From positions 4,571,362 to 4,635,361 of the forward strand of contig NC_068566.1 in assembly GCF_025698545.1 (NCBI RefSeq): 64,000 bases of DNA. The letters run 5' to 3'. The notes beneath the pieces are model-generated. The model did no database searches. It saw only the letters and a program-made list of their open reading frames with translations, and had not been told where the DNA came from. The translations under genes were made by a program, and so were the position numbers. Source of the stretch: Gossypium raimondii (lineage: Eukaryota > Streptophyta > Magnoliopsida > Malvales > Malvaceae). This document shows positions 49,985 through 62,227 of this stretch, in pieces (within the stretch, counting starts at the first letter, position 1; each line of letters starts with the position of its first letter).

Positions 49985-51949
49985 TTTTTCTCTTTATTGT
50001 TTTTTTCCCTCTCTCTGTTTATTTTTCTGATTCTTCTAGAAAGAGTCTCCCAAGCCTGTTAGTACTTTCTTCAGTGGTTAAACTTCTATTAGAAACGAAG
50101 GATTTCGGTTCATGCGATCATATCCGTACGATGATGGAAGATCAACGGTGATAAGTGGCCCAGGGTTATTTTTTGTTTGCAATTTGCAAATGTTATTAAG
50201 CCTTTCCAACTCCAAGGTATTTAAACGATGTCGCTTCCTGCTGCTGGATTTCTTGGGTTTGGGCCTCCTTCAGTTCTAATGGACTTTGATACTGTTATTT
50301 TCTTCTATTTATTTTTTCCACCTATAATATTCATGAAAATTATTTTTTTAATTATGTAAAATTTAAATTAAGTTCTATTTTAATTGGTAATGTTGAAAAT
50401 ATATAACCCGTAATTATTTTATTTATTTATTTCATACATATTTTTATAATAATATAATTTAACTCAACACACATTTGAATTAGGAGTCAAATTGAGTTAA
50501 AAATTGAGTTAAAAATTTGAGTCGAGTTAACTAATCGTATTATTTATACTCAATGTTGTGTTTACATGGACTGATTATTTAACTAGTAGATTTAATTACA
50601 ATAATATTTAACTACATAAGTAAAGTTAATGCGTAAATATTTATTAAAACGACGTAGTTTTACCTTTTTTTATTCGGATTCTTGGATAACTCAATTGTAT
50701 AATTCATATTCAAATTAAACCGAAAAATTGATTTTTTATTCTACTTTATCTGAATAACTCGATTAGCTCGAACTTTTTAATTCAAAATTTAATTTTTTAT
50801 CAAATTTTTAAATCGAATCGATTTTACTTACTCTTATATTTGACCCTCAATTTAATGCCTTATTGGTACTCAATTTGTTTTTTTTAATCCTAAAACAGGT
50901 ATAATTGTTGTTGTTAAGGGTGGATGGAAACTTTATTTTATAACAATTCAATTTAGGAAATTTCACTTTAGTACTTAATTATATTTTAAATTTAAGTGAT
51001 GTATTTAAAATAATTAATCTACACAATCACTTATAATTAATTCAAGATTCAGTATACAATTTGTTAAAATTGAACGTCGATAATAGCAATATAGAATGAT
51101 CACAAAATAATAAAAATAAAAATAAAACACGAGATTTTACGTGAATTATTTCTTTAACAAAAATCCGGATCACATAACTCTAACACAAATCACTTTTAAA
51201 GTATATTATTTAAAATAATTAATCCACGTGCTAGCTCACTATTCAATTTAAGATTAATATATCATAAATAATCATAATAAATTAAAGTTTGGAAATTTAA
51301 AATAATTATCATTTAAAAATAATTTTAAATTAACTATTATAACTAATTAAATAAATTATAAAAATTGAAACCCCAAACAATTGAGTATTAGCACGTACTT
51401 ATAATTCTTTCATTTATTTATTAATGCTTTATAATTTTTATGATAAACAACACAAACATGTGAATATATGCTTACACCATGTGAAAACCTTATTAAAAGA
51501 AGTAATGCTTACGCTAAACCTATATTTTTCACATTTTAGGTTTGCGTTTTACTATATATATTATAAATGTATTTATTCGCTCAAACTGGCTTATTAGATT
51601 GATTGTTATTTCTAATTAGAATTTTTAAAATCAATTTATTTTTAAACATCTTATATATAAAATTTCATAAAATAAATTTCATTTTTCTTTTTCTTTTTCT
51701 TTTTCTTTAAGTGAAATTAAAAAATAACATTACTTAAAATTTGAATTGAAAATATAAGATATTTATCTTATTTTCAATATTGCTCTTCAATAAAAAAATA
51801 AATATTTCATATCAATTTAGGTACCATTAAATTATAAATAATAGTGTACTTAACTAATATATCCAAAATCATATTTAAATAATTTCATAAAAATATTTTT
51901 CAATCACAATATTATAATCTCAAATTAAAGTCAATTTAATATCAGGGTG
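49985..51949. other. PABN promoter side, then AT-rich DNA
   Basis: The first few hundred bases past 49984 should contain PABN's 5' UTR and promoter, including a C/T-rich leader at about 49986-50030. The remainder is AT-rich. A short CTTTTT repeat lies at 51680-51708. No gene seen. Confidence 0.5.
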
Positions 51950-54900
51950 GTTATGGAATATTTCATATTTGGATTTAATTTCGTAGTTAAAGACGACGTA
52001 GGACCATCCCGGGACAAAGGGAAATCCAAAGTCATCGATGAATAGATACTATAGTTTGTGCTCTCATAACTTGAGTTCATTAAATAATTATATATAACTA
52101 TTTGATCCGGTATATGTTTGGGAATGGTTAACTATCAATAAGAATGTGTTTGACATGTATGTATATAATTGATTGAGTGGTTTGTGATATATTGGTTGAA
52201 TGAATATACATATATATGTTTGATGATATTATACGTTTAACAATGATGATATTTTCCCTATTAACGTTGTTGGATAGAGTCACAGGCATGGTTGGCATGA
52301 CATAGGGTCCGTATTGATAAGTGGAAGATCCAAAGCTATGCACGTACATACTGTTATAGTTTTCTAATACCCTGGGGTTGAGAACATATCACCCACTCAA
52401 ATACCCTTAGGGTACGAGCATATTCTAGTGTGGTTGATGGGATTAGTGCATTTATGCCTGATTAGCATTTCAATGTGTATTTGGTGTGCTGGTGGATTGA
52501 TCTGTATATCCATTATTGTATCCGATTTGGCTAATAGGGATTAAAAATGTAATACTACTTATTATATACATGTGTAACTGCAATGAGATAAAAATGTCGA
52601 AATGTTACATGCCATAATATGTTAAACTAGATACAAATACCCTGAGGTGCATCGAGAATTATATCGAATAGGTGAGCAAAGCATTGATGAGAATCATTTG
52701 AAATGGTAAATGAATTATTGGTATATATGTATCCTTAATGGTAATGTTGAAATGGTTGGCTGGTTAACTCAATTCCCTAAACCGAGTTCGTAAATATTAA
52801 ATATGAAGTTTTACAAAGTTGGTATAAAAGTATATTGATGTTTGGTCCATCAATTTTATCAATTAAATAGTTAATTTAGGTGTAGGGACTAAATTGTAAA
52901 GTCCAATCCCTATAAGTTTTAATTGTCAAAAGACATGGAGACTTAAATAGCAATTAATTAGAGGTCCAAAATCGTAACTAAACCATTTTTAAATAAGTAT
53001 TAGATGATGGTGGTGACTTATGCATTAAAACATGATTAATAAATTAGTTAAGTAAGATTAATTAAAAATAATCAAACATAAATTATGGTATAAAACCCAT
53101 TTTCGGTGGGAAGAAACAGAGAATTCTCTTCATCCCCTGCCTTTAAACTGTCCACCACCATAGAAAAGAAAAACAAGAAAGCTTCCAAAGGTTTTAAGCA
53201 TTTGGCCATACATTTTAAAGTGAATTCAAGTTCTTTTCTTGTAATTTTTATAGATTTTAGGTCATGGGAGCTTGATTTAGCTAGCCCATGCACCAATTTA
53301 TAAAATTGTTAAAGTTTTTGAAAATTTTCATTGTTGATTTCTTGAATAATTTGGTGTGAAATTGATAGATTTTAAGCTTAGATTATGAAAAAGACTAGAT
53401 TGTAACATTTAATTATTAGTTTTGCACATAAAAACTAAAGTGAATAAAATGTGATTTTTTTTGTTTGAAATTTCGGTGTAAATAAAGAGTATATGGGTCC
53501 CTAATGAATGTATGTGAAGTCGGTTTTTAAACCGAGGCTCAAATTTAAAAGGTATGGCTATTTCGATTTTAGGGGCTAAATTGAATAAAAAGTAAAATTT
53601 TAGGGGTACTAGAAAAATGAAATTATATAGGTTTATGTCATGACATAATATGAAAAGGTTTGGTATTGATGGATTGTATAAAATAATTATCTGGATCAAG
53701 AACTGGATCCAAGTAGAGTTAGTCGAGAAAAAACTAAAATTGTTGATTACTCCCTAAAGAATCAGTTTGTTCGGTGTTTTGATCAAGTAAGTTCATATGG
53801 TATTTATTTACTTAGGTTGTTATCTATTTAATTTGTATATGTATGTTTGGTTGTGGAATAATTAATTGAAGATTGGTATGAAAAGTTAAAATTAGACTAA
53901 ATTGAAATGTGGCGTTTGTACGTGTAAAATATGCCCGTGTGAACTTAGAAAAGGTTAGGATATGACTCGTATGCTAATAGGGTCTTGTGCACGCTTGTAT
54001 GAAATTTATTACAAATGTTATCAAGGTCCAACATTTGTTACAGATTCTCAAGTGAATGTGACATAAGTTTTTCTCAGACGAGTAACCTAATCTGTTATTA
54101 TAAAGGTTTAGCCCGAATAGGTAACTTGACATGTATATATTCAACTCGGATGAGCAATTGGTGTGGTGTAGATACCAGTGTATCCGAGTCTGTTTATTTG
54201 GGTTCATCAGGAGAAACAGTTTATATGAAAATGAGAAATTGAAATGGAATGAAATGAACTTAATATTCAAATGGAAAGTTATTGAATGAATTGAGCATGA
54301 AAAATTGATTAGAGTAATGCCTTTGACATGTATGTAATTATATTATCCCTTGATGAAATGTGAATTTGAGATTGTTACCTGATGTGACATGAATTGGTAT
54401 GTTAAGTACTTGTCGTATCATATTGTATAGATTTTAAGTAAACGCTTACAGTGTTGGTGTTTTTTATTGTCATGTCTAGCCAAATGTTGTGTCAATCTAA
54501 AGCAACTTAAAAATGTTATGCATGAATAAGGTAAGCTTTGTTTAATACATATGAACACACTAAGCATCCTATATGCTTACCTTGTTTGTTTTCCTTTCCT
54601 TGTAGATCATTACCTTGCGAAACACAACAAGTCGGATCATCTCGAAGCTCACACTATCACCGAAATGTTAATAAAATGTTTATATTAGTTTTGGGATTGT
54701 GGCATGTATATAGAGACAAGATGTTACGGAAATTGTTACTTTCTTGTTCATATGGTACTTTTGATGTTTGTGGCAAGTGTTGAGTTGTATGTAAAGTGGT
54801 ATGTGACAAATGGTGTATGGTTTAGCTATGGTTGAAGTTGTTTAGTTGATGATTTTAAACTTGAATATGTCACATAGGTATGCTAAAAATTGTATATGAA

Positions 54901-55475
54901 AAGAATGGTAAGTTGAATGGGTAGATGGATTGAATATGTTTTGGTTTTGACTATATATATATGATGCCATTTGAATGGTCATATTCTTGATGTCTTATAG
55001 ACATTGTTCTAGGTTAAACAAACATGTTTTGGTATAAGTGAAAATGATTTATGAATATGTGTATTGAAAGATTTGGTTGGAATCTTTGGATTAGGTACCA
55101 AATTGTACATTTTTACCAAAAATAGGGTTCACATCACGACCAAGATTGTCAACGTCACAATGTGGTGCCAACAATGAGTAACGTTGTGACATCAGAATGC
55201 TCGAGGTCACAACGTGACTTACTGTTTCGGCGATGTCAACCCTGAATTTTCCAAACCTTACAATTTGATCCTAATCGAGCTCAGGTTGACAAAAGAGCTT
55301 TCATAAGCTCATTTAAGACTCGAAAATGAGTGTTTAACATAAATTGAATGTGATCGATGTTTAATAGCATGTGTGATTGAATAATTACTACATATTTAAC
55401 TATAGTTGCTCTGGCAATGAATGTAGCATCCCATAACTCGAACTCGACCATCGAATCGGGTGAGGGGTGTTACAA
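51950..55475 (+). mobile_element. Gypsy-type LTR sequence, plus orientation, left boundary unresolved
   Basis: It ends GGGTGAGGGGTGTTACA at 55475, and the block TGTAGCATCCC...GGGTGAGGGGTGTTACA (55427-55475) is matched in reverse complement at 14109-14160. The interior shows LTR-style sequence: TAGGGACTAAATTGTAAAG (52875-52895), a TATAAAACCCA box-like stretch at 53092, and GTGTATCCGAGTCTG at 54178. No gag or pol sequence is found. It is therefore a solo or truncated LTR, possibly more than one joined. The start lies somewhere in 51950-52800. Confidence 0.6.
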
Positions 55476-56941
55476 CTTATCTTGTTACTTATTTCTATTT
55501 GATTTTGTTATGTTTTTAATTAAATTTAAATTATGTTAGCACCACTGAGTAACCATTACCCAGTGTACTGATTAGTTTGTTTCCATGCGTAGGTTTCAGA
55601 TAAAAGCTATAAAAGTTTCTCGGCCAAGCATCCAACTCTTAGGCTTAGCTTGGAAACCATTATGGTCCTATTTTATGTGTATATGTATGCTTGAAGTCAT
55701 ATGGCATGTACCTAGGTTGGTATGTTTGTTATCTAAGTTAGTTTTGGCATTTTTTATGAGTAACCTATAATGTTATAATCGTTTATCTTTTGATTACTAG
55801 TTAATTAAGTTTAATTATGTGAGTTTGAATGTGCAAATTGGTTGGTTTAGTAATGTTATATTGGAGGTTATGATTTGGAAATGTTTGAATAGGTTAATTG
55901 GATGAATATGTCTTGTGGTATATTTTAAGTATGTTTAGGTTCATTTGGTTAAAGCTTTGAACACTTAAAAGTGCAAGATTTTGACCATTTGGACACAGAG
56001 TCACGAGACAATTGTCTCGAGACCGCTAAAACAATTTTAATTTAAGGGTCTGTTTGATTGCAGTATTTCATTTTTCGAAAAATATTTTCCCTCTTTTACG
56101 GTGTTTGATTGACCAAAGGAATTGATTTTCCGGAAAAGCAACTTCAAAACACAGGAAAATCTCCCCTTCTTTGCGTAAAATGTCTTGCAGATTTTTTTTC
56201 GTAAGACATTTTCCGAAAAACACAGCTTCAACCTCTCATTTCCTTCTCATTTCATTTCCTCCTCATTTCCTCTCCGTCCATCAACGTCAGCCTCTCATCC
56301 TCATCGGTGTGCTTCTTCTTCTTGGGTTATCAACAGGTTCTGTTCTCCTTTTTCTCTGTCTATTATTTTTGTTGATCGTGATTTTTCTTGGATGTGCCTT
56401 TCCTCTTTTTCTCTGCTGTTTTTCCTCCTCTATGTTTTATATTGAAGGATCTTGTTAATTTGTTGCAAAGGTGTCAAGCAAAATGCTTCTGTATGAATAG
56501 ATTTTGGTCTTAGGTTTTCTAGATCTTCTTCCCTAATATGTTTAATCGTGTCCCTAATTTTAAAAAATCTAATTAGCTTGCTAAAAAATTACAGCCTTGT
56601 TCGTCACCTCTTCTCGCGATTCATCGAAGGTAGATTTCTACTCACATTCTTGATTGGAAGCTCTAGGGTTTTCTGTTTTCTACTTTCTTGATCTTTTTTT
56701 TTTTTGTTTCTTTGATTGAGTTTTATTTCAGTTATTTTCTAATTTCAGTTTTGATTGTTAGGGGTTTCTGCATATTTGTTAGTATTTTATTTTTTATTTT
56801 GTTCAATTGCTGAGGTTCGACAAATGAAGTAGGATTGAACACAAGAGTAGGAACTTCTTCTATCTGCTGTTGTTTAAAGTTGTGCATTTTTTTCAATTGA
56901 AGTAATGAAAGTGACGTTGAATTCAATTATTCTGGCTACAG

Positions 56942-57053
56942 GACTACAAGGAGGAACCAGATTATGGTCGCTGTGTTGCTATTGTAGCATCGGCATCTTT
57001 GAGGGAGATGATAAAGCCCGGTGCATTGGCTATCATATCACCAATAGTAGTTG
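56942..57053 (+). pseudogene. Captured exon of a type II H+-translocating pyrophosphatase (AVP2-like)
   Basis: After a splice acceptor (TCTGGCTACAG) the plus strand reads 37 codons without a stop, from DYKEEPDYGRCVAIVASASL through REMIKPGALAIISPIVV plus one base, and then meets GT. This matches, from memory, the K+-independent (type II, Golgi) H+-pyrophosphatase AVP2/VHP2 family, in the region just before its conserved C-terminal membrane segments. The exon alone cannot pump protons. No flanking pyrophosphatase exons were found in the element, so this is a captured, truncated piece; whether it is transcribed is unknown. Confidence 0.75.
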
Positions 57054-57400
57054 GTTCGTAACTGCTCTTTGTTGATTAGTACTTTTGCAAATCATGGATT
57101 GGTTTGCTTATTTCTCGTTTTAAACGATCATTTTTTTCTCATATATTGTACATATATTGTACTAATTCCTGCAAACTGTATATTGATATACATTGTTGTA
57201 TGGAAAAATAGGTATGTAGATGATGATAAGTGCTTTTAGAACATGAAGCAGACATTTTGTCTATAGTGGAGATATATTTCACATTTTGGCTTTGTCTATA
57301 GTGGTAAACATGTAGCAGGCATTTTCTTTTTGGGTAGCAGCAAATTTATGCTTAATGCTTACTCTTGTGGCAATTTCAACTCCCTGCTTTTAACCTCAAG

Positions 57401-58042
57401 AGTTACCTTCATTCGTGGAGTGCTATGGTTGTTACGCCTATGAGTAATACAAGATATGTCATAAGAAGTATTTTAAGTGTTAGAATGAATTCCACCTATT
57501 ATTATATATACTAGATGGATGTTTCTAACATCTGAAATTGCTTATTGTAAATCAATGACTCTTTTAAGTTTAGAATTTCATGTATGAGGACTATCTTTTC
57601 GTATCTATGTTTCTTTTGTTGTTTAAGTTGCAATATAGATCTTTCTCTCTGAGACAGATACATACTCAATGAGAGGTGTATGCACACATGCATGTAATTA
57701 CATGTTATTCTTGTTTACCACAGTTACCTTCATTCAGGGAGTGCTATGGTTGTTACGTCTATGAGTAATACAAGATATGTCATAAGAAGTATTTTAAATG
57801 CTAGAATGAATTGCACCTATTATTATATATACTAGATGGATGTTTCTGACATCTGAAATTGCTTATTGTAAATCAATGACTCTTTTAAGTTTAGAATTTG
57901 ATGTATGAGGACTATCTTTTCATATCTATGTTTCTTTTGTTGTTTAAGTTGCAATATAGATCTTTCTCTCTGAGACAGATACATACTCAAGGAGAGGTGT
58001 ATGCACACATGCATGTAATTACATGTTATTCTTGTTTACCAC
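57401..58042. repeat. 321-bp tandem duplication inside the Harbinger-like element
   Basis: Copy 1 is 57401-57721 and copy 2 is 57722-58042. Both start AGTTACCTTCATTC, contain the same CTAGATGGATGTTTCT and GAGACAGATACATACTCAA blocks, and end TTCTTGTTTACCAC. Only a handful of differences are visible, so the duplication is young compared with the surrounding LTR. Confidence 0.92.
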
Positions 58043-58090
58043 ACTGTGTCTGTTCTTTACTTCCATAACCATGCTAATATATGTCTGCAG

Positions 58091-58200
58091 AGCATGATAG
58101 CTAGGAAAATCTTGGAACTTCAGCTCAGGAGGATTGGGGTTTTTGCAGCTGAAGAAACCATTAGCTCACATCCAAAGCTTGATAGAAGCTTTAGAATATG
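58091..58200 (+). pseudogene. Unidentified exon-like block in the Harbinger-like element
   Basis: After TGTCTGCAG, an open stretch reads SMIARKILELQLRRIGVFAA then EETISSHPKLDRSF on the plus strand. I do not recognise the family. The acceptor-like start suggests another captured exon, or a non-coding part of the same donor gene. Confidence 0.3.
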
Positions 58201-59300
58201 TGAATATTGCCATTTCATATTCTAATAATTTGCTTTCAGTTGATATATATAAATTTGTTCAACTGCTTTCAATTGATATTAATTCTTAATGTATTGGTAC
58301 TCAGTATATTGCACATATCTATTCAGTATAGGTGGTGTACTACTAATCATGCATTTGGATAATATTATTAATTTCTAGTATTCATTGTGGTTTCGAAGCT
58401 AATTTATAATTATTCAATCCTTGTTTTTATTTTTTAACACAATTACAAATAATTTATTTGATATTAGTTGTTTTCAATTTATAACGATAAATATTGTAGC
58501 TTAATAATTGAGTATTATTATAAATAAATCATTGCAATATATGTAAAAACAATTTAAAATATAAAATTTATTAATATATATTAATATATGTAAAAACAAC
58601 TTTTCCGAAAATATTTTCAGAAATCACAAACAAGAGAAAATATTTTACATGATTCAATCAAACACCGAAAATATTTTCCAAGAAATCATTTTACGAAAAG
58701 TAAAACACTTTCCAGAAATTATTTTACGGAAAATATTTTACTGTCAATCAAACAGACCCTAAATTTTACATTTAAGTGCTTGAGGCCTTGAGACTTATTT
58801 GTGTAGTATCAAGATAATTATCCCTAGGTCTCGAGGCAAATAGTCTTTGCCTGAAGACAAAAAAAAAAAAAACATTGAAGCTAAATAGATATTGTCTTGC
58901 TTTAAGACTCGAAACAAGAACCCATTGTCTTAAGACTTTCAAACATAGAAGTAAAAAAAGGAAAACATGGGAGGTTGGTCTCGCAACTAGGTCTCGAGAC
59001 ACAAGTTGTAGTGACTTGAGACATGTTAACTTTGAAGCTAAAAATCTCAAAATAATTTATGACCTATCTCGAGACATAAATTTGAAATTTGACTTTTGAA
59101 TTTAGATTCAGGTCTTAACTTTGACCCGTAAATTAATTAAATGAAATCAATGAGTGTATAAATGCATGTATAAAAATTATTTTGACAATTGATTTGAACA
59201 TATTTGTGTTATAGTAACTTGAGTTGTTTCGGCGATGTAATGTGACATCACAGATTCGGATTGAGTGATTGAGTCAGACGTGAGATATTTCAATTTTGAT

Positions 59301-60191
59301 CTTAGATATTTTTATAAGCCAAAGAGAAATTACGAATAAATGACAAGTTTAACCCTATTAATTCTTATGAACTCAATAAGAGCTATGTATATATATAGAT
59401 AATATTATATAGATATACAAATTCTAACATATTAAAAGTCTATTATAACTTTATTTATTTCCTAGAAAGTGAAAATATATATTAAAATAAATTTGAAAGT
59501 AGCTTATACTGCATGGCCCCTTAGGAGCTGGTTTTATATAATATATGTATTTATATAGTTTTTATGTACATTATATATAAAATTCAACATAAATTCCAGG
59601 ATAAATTATATTTTAGCCATTTTAAAATAGGGTTTGTCCTATTTTAATCACTTTAAATTTTTTCTCAATTTGGCAACTCTAAATAAAATAATTGTGCAAG
59701 TTAATTATTGTCGTTAAAATTTTTGTTTTCTTTTAATAAATTGTCGACATAACAATGAGTGATTGACACAGACTTGTTTTTTCTTTTGATTAAAATTTAA
59801 GGACCTATATATAATTAATCCAAAACTTTATTCCTTCTCTTTCTCACATATATATAAAATATATATTTTATTATATAATTACATAATTATTATTTTATTT
59901 ATATAAATAAAATAATATTAATTAAAAACAATAATTAAATATTTTCAGCGACAACAATTATACATGAAGCTTAAAATTTTATTCCTGTCTATTTATTTAA
60001 CTTATTAAACGAAAATAAACAACAAAAATCCAACTGTTCATCAGACATCAAAATCTTTACTCACTGTATTGCGAATTAATTCTTGGCTATACATATACAT
60101 TATATATATATATGATATTGGAGGCGGAGAAAGCAAATGAAAAGTTGAAAACAAGAGAAGATCAAGTGGAAAAAGAAAGCAGAACAAGAAA
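59301..60191 (+). promoter_or_regulatory. AT-rich spacer and RABA4 promoter
   Basis: AT-rich DNA with a TATATATATATAT stretch at 60101-60113, which fits a TATA box about 80-90 bp before the RABA4 start codon at 60192. Sequence from 59590 to about 59700 has MITE-like wording (GGATAAATTATATTTTAGCC) but no matching second end was found. Confidence 0.4.
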
Positions 60192-60815
60192 ATGGCAAAT
60201 GCAGACCCAAGCCAGAAGGTTGACTACGTTTTCAAAGTAGTGTTGATCGGTGATTCAGGTGTGGGTAAGTCTCAAATTCTTGCTCGCTTTGCTAGAAACG
60301 ACTTCAGCTTAGATTCCAAGTCTACCATCGGAGTTGAGTTTCAGACTAGAACCCTCCTCATTGAGCACAAGAGTGTTAAGGCTCAGATCTGGGACACTGC
60401 TGGTCAAGAACGGTAACTTTTCATGCAAATTCATACCTTTTTCCTTGCTTCTTTTATATATTTTTTCTTTTCTGGGTTTTTCGTTTTTATGTGCATTTGC
60501 ATCTTTTTTTCTTGTTCTTTCTTACACTTGCAATTTGTTTTGTGGAAAGATATGAAAAAAAGATTTGTTTTTGGTGAAATTTTTTCTTGTTTTTTCGTTT
60601 TATTTGCATTTGCATTTTTCTTCTTGTTCGTTCATAGATCTGTATGTTTGTAGATAGAACTATTTTGTTTTGCCAGTTTTACTGTGGACTGATAAGACAT
60701 GTATTGATTGTATTTAGCTTGTCTAGATGGATGGTTGGTGAGATGTTTGCCATTTCAATCAGGAGTGGATTGGATTGGATTTTTCGATGGATGAATTGTA
60801 TATTTACTGTTGATC

Positions 60816-60869
<54 letters not shown>

Positions 60870-61748
60870 TTTTATTTTTAATGATGGCCATGGGATTGGT
60901 AAACATTTACATGGATCTCGGTCACAATCTTGACATATCAGTTGAACCTTGGTGTCGCCTTTATTGCAAAGTATTGTATTGTATTAGATCCTTGATCTCA
61001 TAAATTTGCAACAGATCTCTGGCCTACACATTGAAAAACATGTGCTTGCAGTAGCTTGCGACCGATGTCCTTGAACTTGAGCCGTTAAGTTGCAACCATT
61101 TAGATATTTATCACATTACCTTGAAAATGAATGTTCGGTAAGGTATATAATGGCTTTGGTCCTGTCTGATCTGCTGGTCTCGTCCAGGGCATTGGTTATT
61201 TGGTTATGGGGATTCCTTTGGTGGTATTATTTTCCTGGTTTGAATACAGTTTTAAAGAGTAGTCGGTGATTTTGCTTCTTATGTTATATTGGAACAGATA
61301 CAGGGCGGTTACGAGTGCATACTATAGGGGTGCTGCCGGCGCAATGCTGGTTTATGATGTAACGAAACGCCAGACCTTCAATCACATCGCACGCTGGCTA
61401 GAAGAGTTGCGCGGTCATGCTGACAAGAACATTGTTATAATGCTGGTTGGGAACAAAAGTGACCTCGAAAAGCAGCGGGAAGTCTCAACAGAGGATGCCA
61501 CCGAATTTGCTCAAAAGGAAGGACTATTTTTCTTGGAGACCTCAGCTCTTGCAGCGAAAAATGTTGAGACCGCATTCTTAACTGTGCTTACCGAGATCTT
61601 CAACATCGTGAACAAGAAAAACCTAGTTGCCGGTGAGAATCAAGGGAACGGCAATAGCAATCCCACGTCACTAGCAGGCAAGAAAATCATCATTCCAGGT
61701 CCAGCTCAAGAAATTCCAGCAAAGCGCAACATGTGTTGTAGATCATGA
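60192..61748 (+). CDS. RABA4: RAB GTPase, RABA4 subgroup (Rab11-like)
   Basis: Exons 60192-60412 and 61298-61748 join at the [18 protein letters not shown] junction into 223 residues, a full-length Rab. Visible motifs: P-loop GDSGVGKS (20-27), switch I region around STIGVEF (44-50), WDTAGQE (67-73), NKSD (126-129), ETSAL (154-158) and the C-terminal CC (220-221) for geranylgeranylation. [11 protein letters not shown] followed by SLAGKKI marks the RABA4 subgroup; RABA4a is closest by memory, but assignment within the subgroup needs a tree. RABA4 proteins act at the trans-Golgi network in polarised secretion, for example root-hair and pollen-tube tips. The single intron lies at the usual RABA position and contains a (TA)n run. 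Confidence 0.95.
60819..60867. repeat. (TA)n microsatellite in the RABA4 intron, 49 bp
   Basis: An uninterrupted TA dinucleotide run within the only RABA4 intron; probably length-variable. Confidence 0.98.
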
Positions 61749-62227
61749 TGCAATTGGATTTATCTCCTAATGTCAGTTTCTTTCTTTCACATTTTTATCT
61801 GCTTGTATATTTACATTGCTATAGCTTTAAGCTTGCAAGGGCAGCTAATTAATTGAATGTTTTTGAGATTGAGGAATAATATGAAACCAAAATTTTGAAG
61901 CTTCAATAATAGGTTCCATTTATATTGTATTTTTATTTCACTCTAGTTCTTAGCATCACCTTTTTCATACAACAACATTAAGGATTCCCTCTAATTACAT
62001 GATAAGAGTTCAAACATACAAATGGCCAGATAAAATTGCATTCGACAACTTTGATAGCGTGAACCAAATTGTTTGTTAAACTGTTATGTTCCATTATACC
62101 TAAGGTGGCAATAAATAAACCTTAAAATTTCTCAATAATAATCAAAGCTTCGATCTAGCAGTCAGTAAGTAAGACCTTCAAATTACTAAAGTATCTATAG
62201 AACCTTGAAACTCTTTCATCTTTAGTC
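61749..62227. other. Convergent 3' flanks of RABA4 and TRM4
   Basis: The two genes point at each other with 479 bp between stop codons, which must hold both 3' UTRs. No other feature seen. Confidence 0.6.

Larger units (their letters stand above)
56043..58762. mobile_element. PIF/Harbinger-like element, 2714 bp (56046-58759), with TAA duplication and captured host sequence
   Basis: The termini are GGGTCTGTTTGATTG at 56046 and its exact reverse complement CAATCAAACAGACCC ending at 58759 (15/15). Subterminal AAATATTTTCC and GGTGTTTGATTGA words are repeated at both ends. TAA flanks both sides (56043-56045 and 58760-58762), the 3-bp target typical of PIF/Harbinger elements. No transposase is visible, so it is non-autonomous. 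The interior looks like host gene sequence: a C/T-rich leader (56200-56350), an exon with splice sites (56942-57053) and a second exon-like block (58091-58200), plus a 321-bp tandem duplication. Confidence 0.75.
55476..59300 (+). mobile_element. Further LTR-type sequence, interrupted by a Harbinger-like element
   Basis: 55476-56042 and 58763-59300 are the two halves of one LTR-like sequence: the left half ends with GTCTCGAGACCGC..TTTAA and the right half resumes with AAATTTTACATTTAAG..GGTCTCGAGGC. Repeated TCTCGAGAC words run through both halves. No coding sequence. LTR ends and target-site duplication are not found. Confidence 0.45.

Noticed and set aside
57511-58014. Two near-identical 60-codon minus-strand open frames
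   Set aside because: They are the two copies of the 321-bp tandem duplication; the protein is low-complexity and no gene structure supports it.
60679-60906. Minus-strand open frame with an Ile-Tyr repeat
   Set aside because: A translation of the (TA)n microsatellite within the RABA4 intron.
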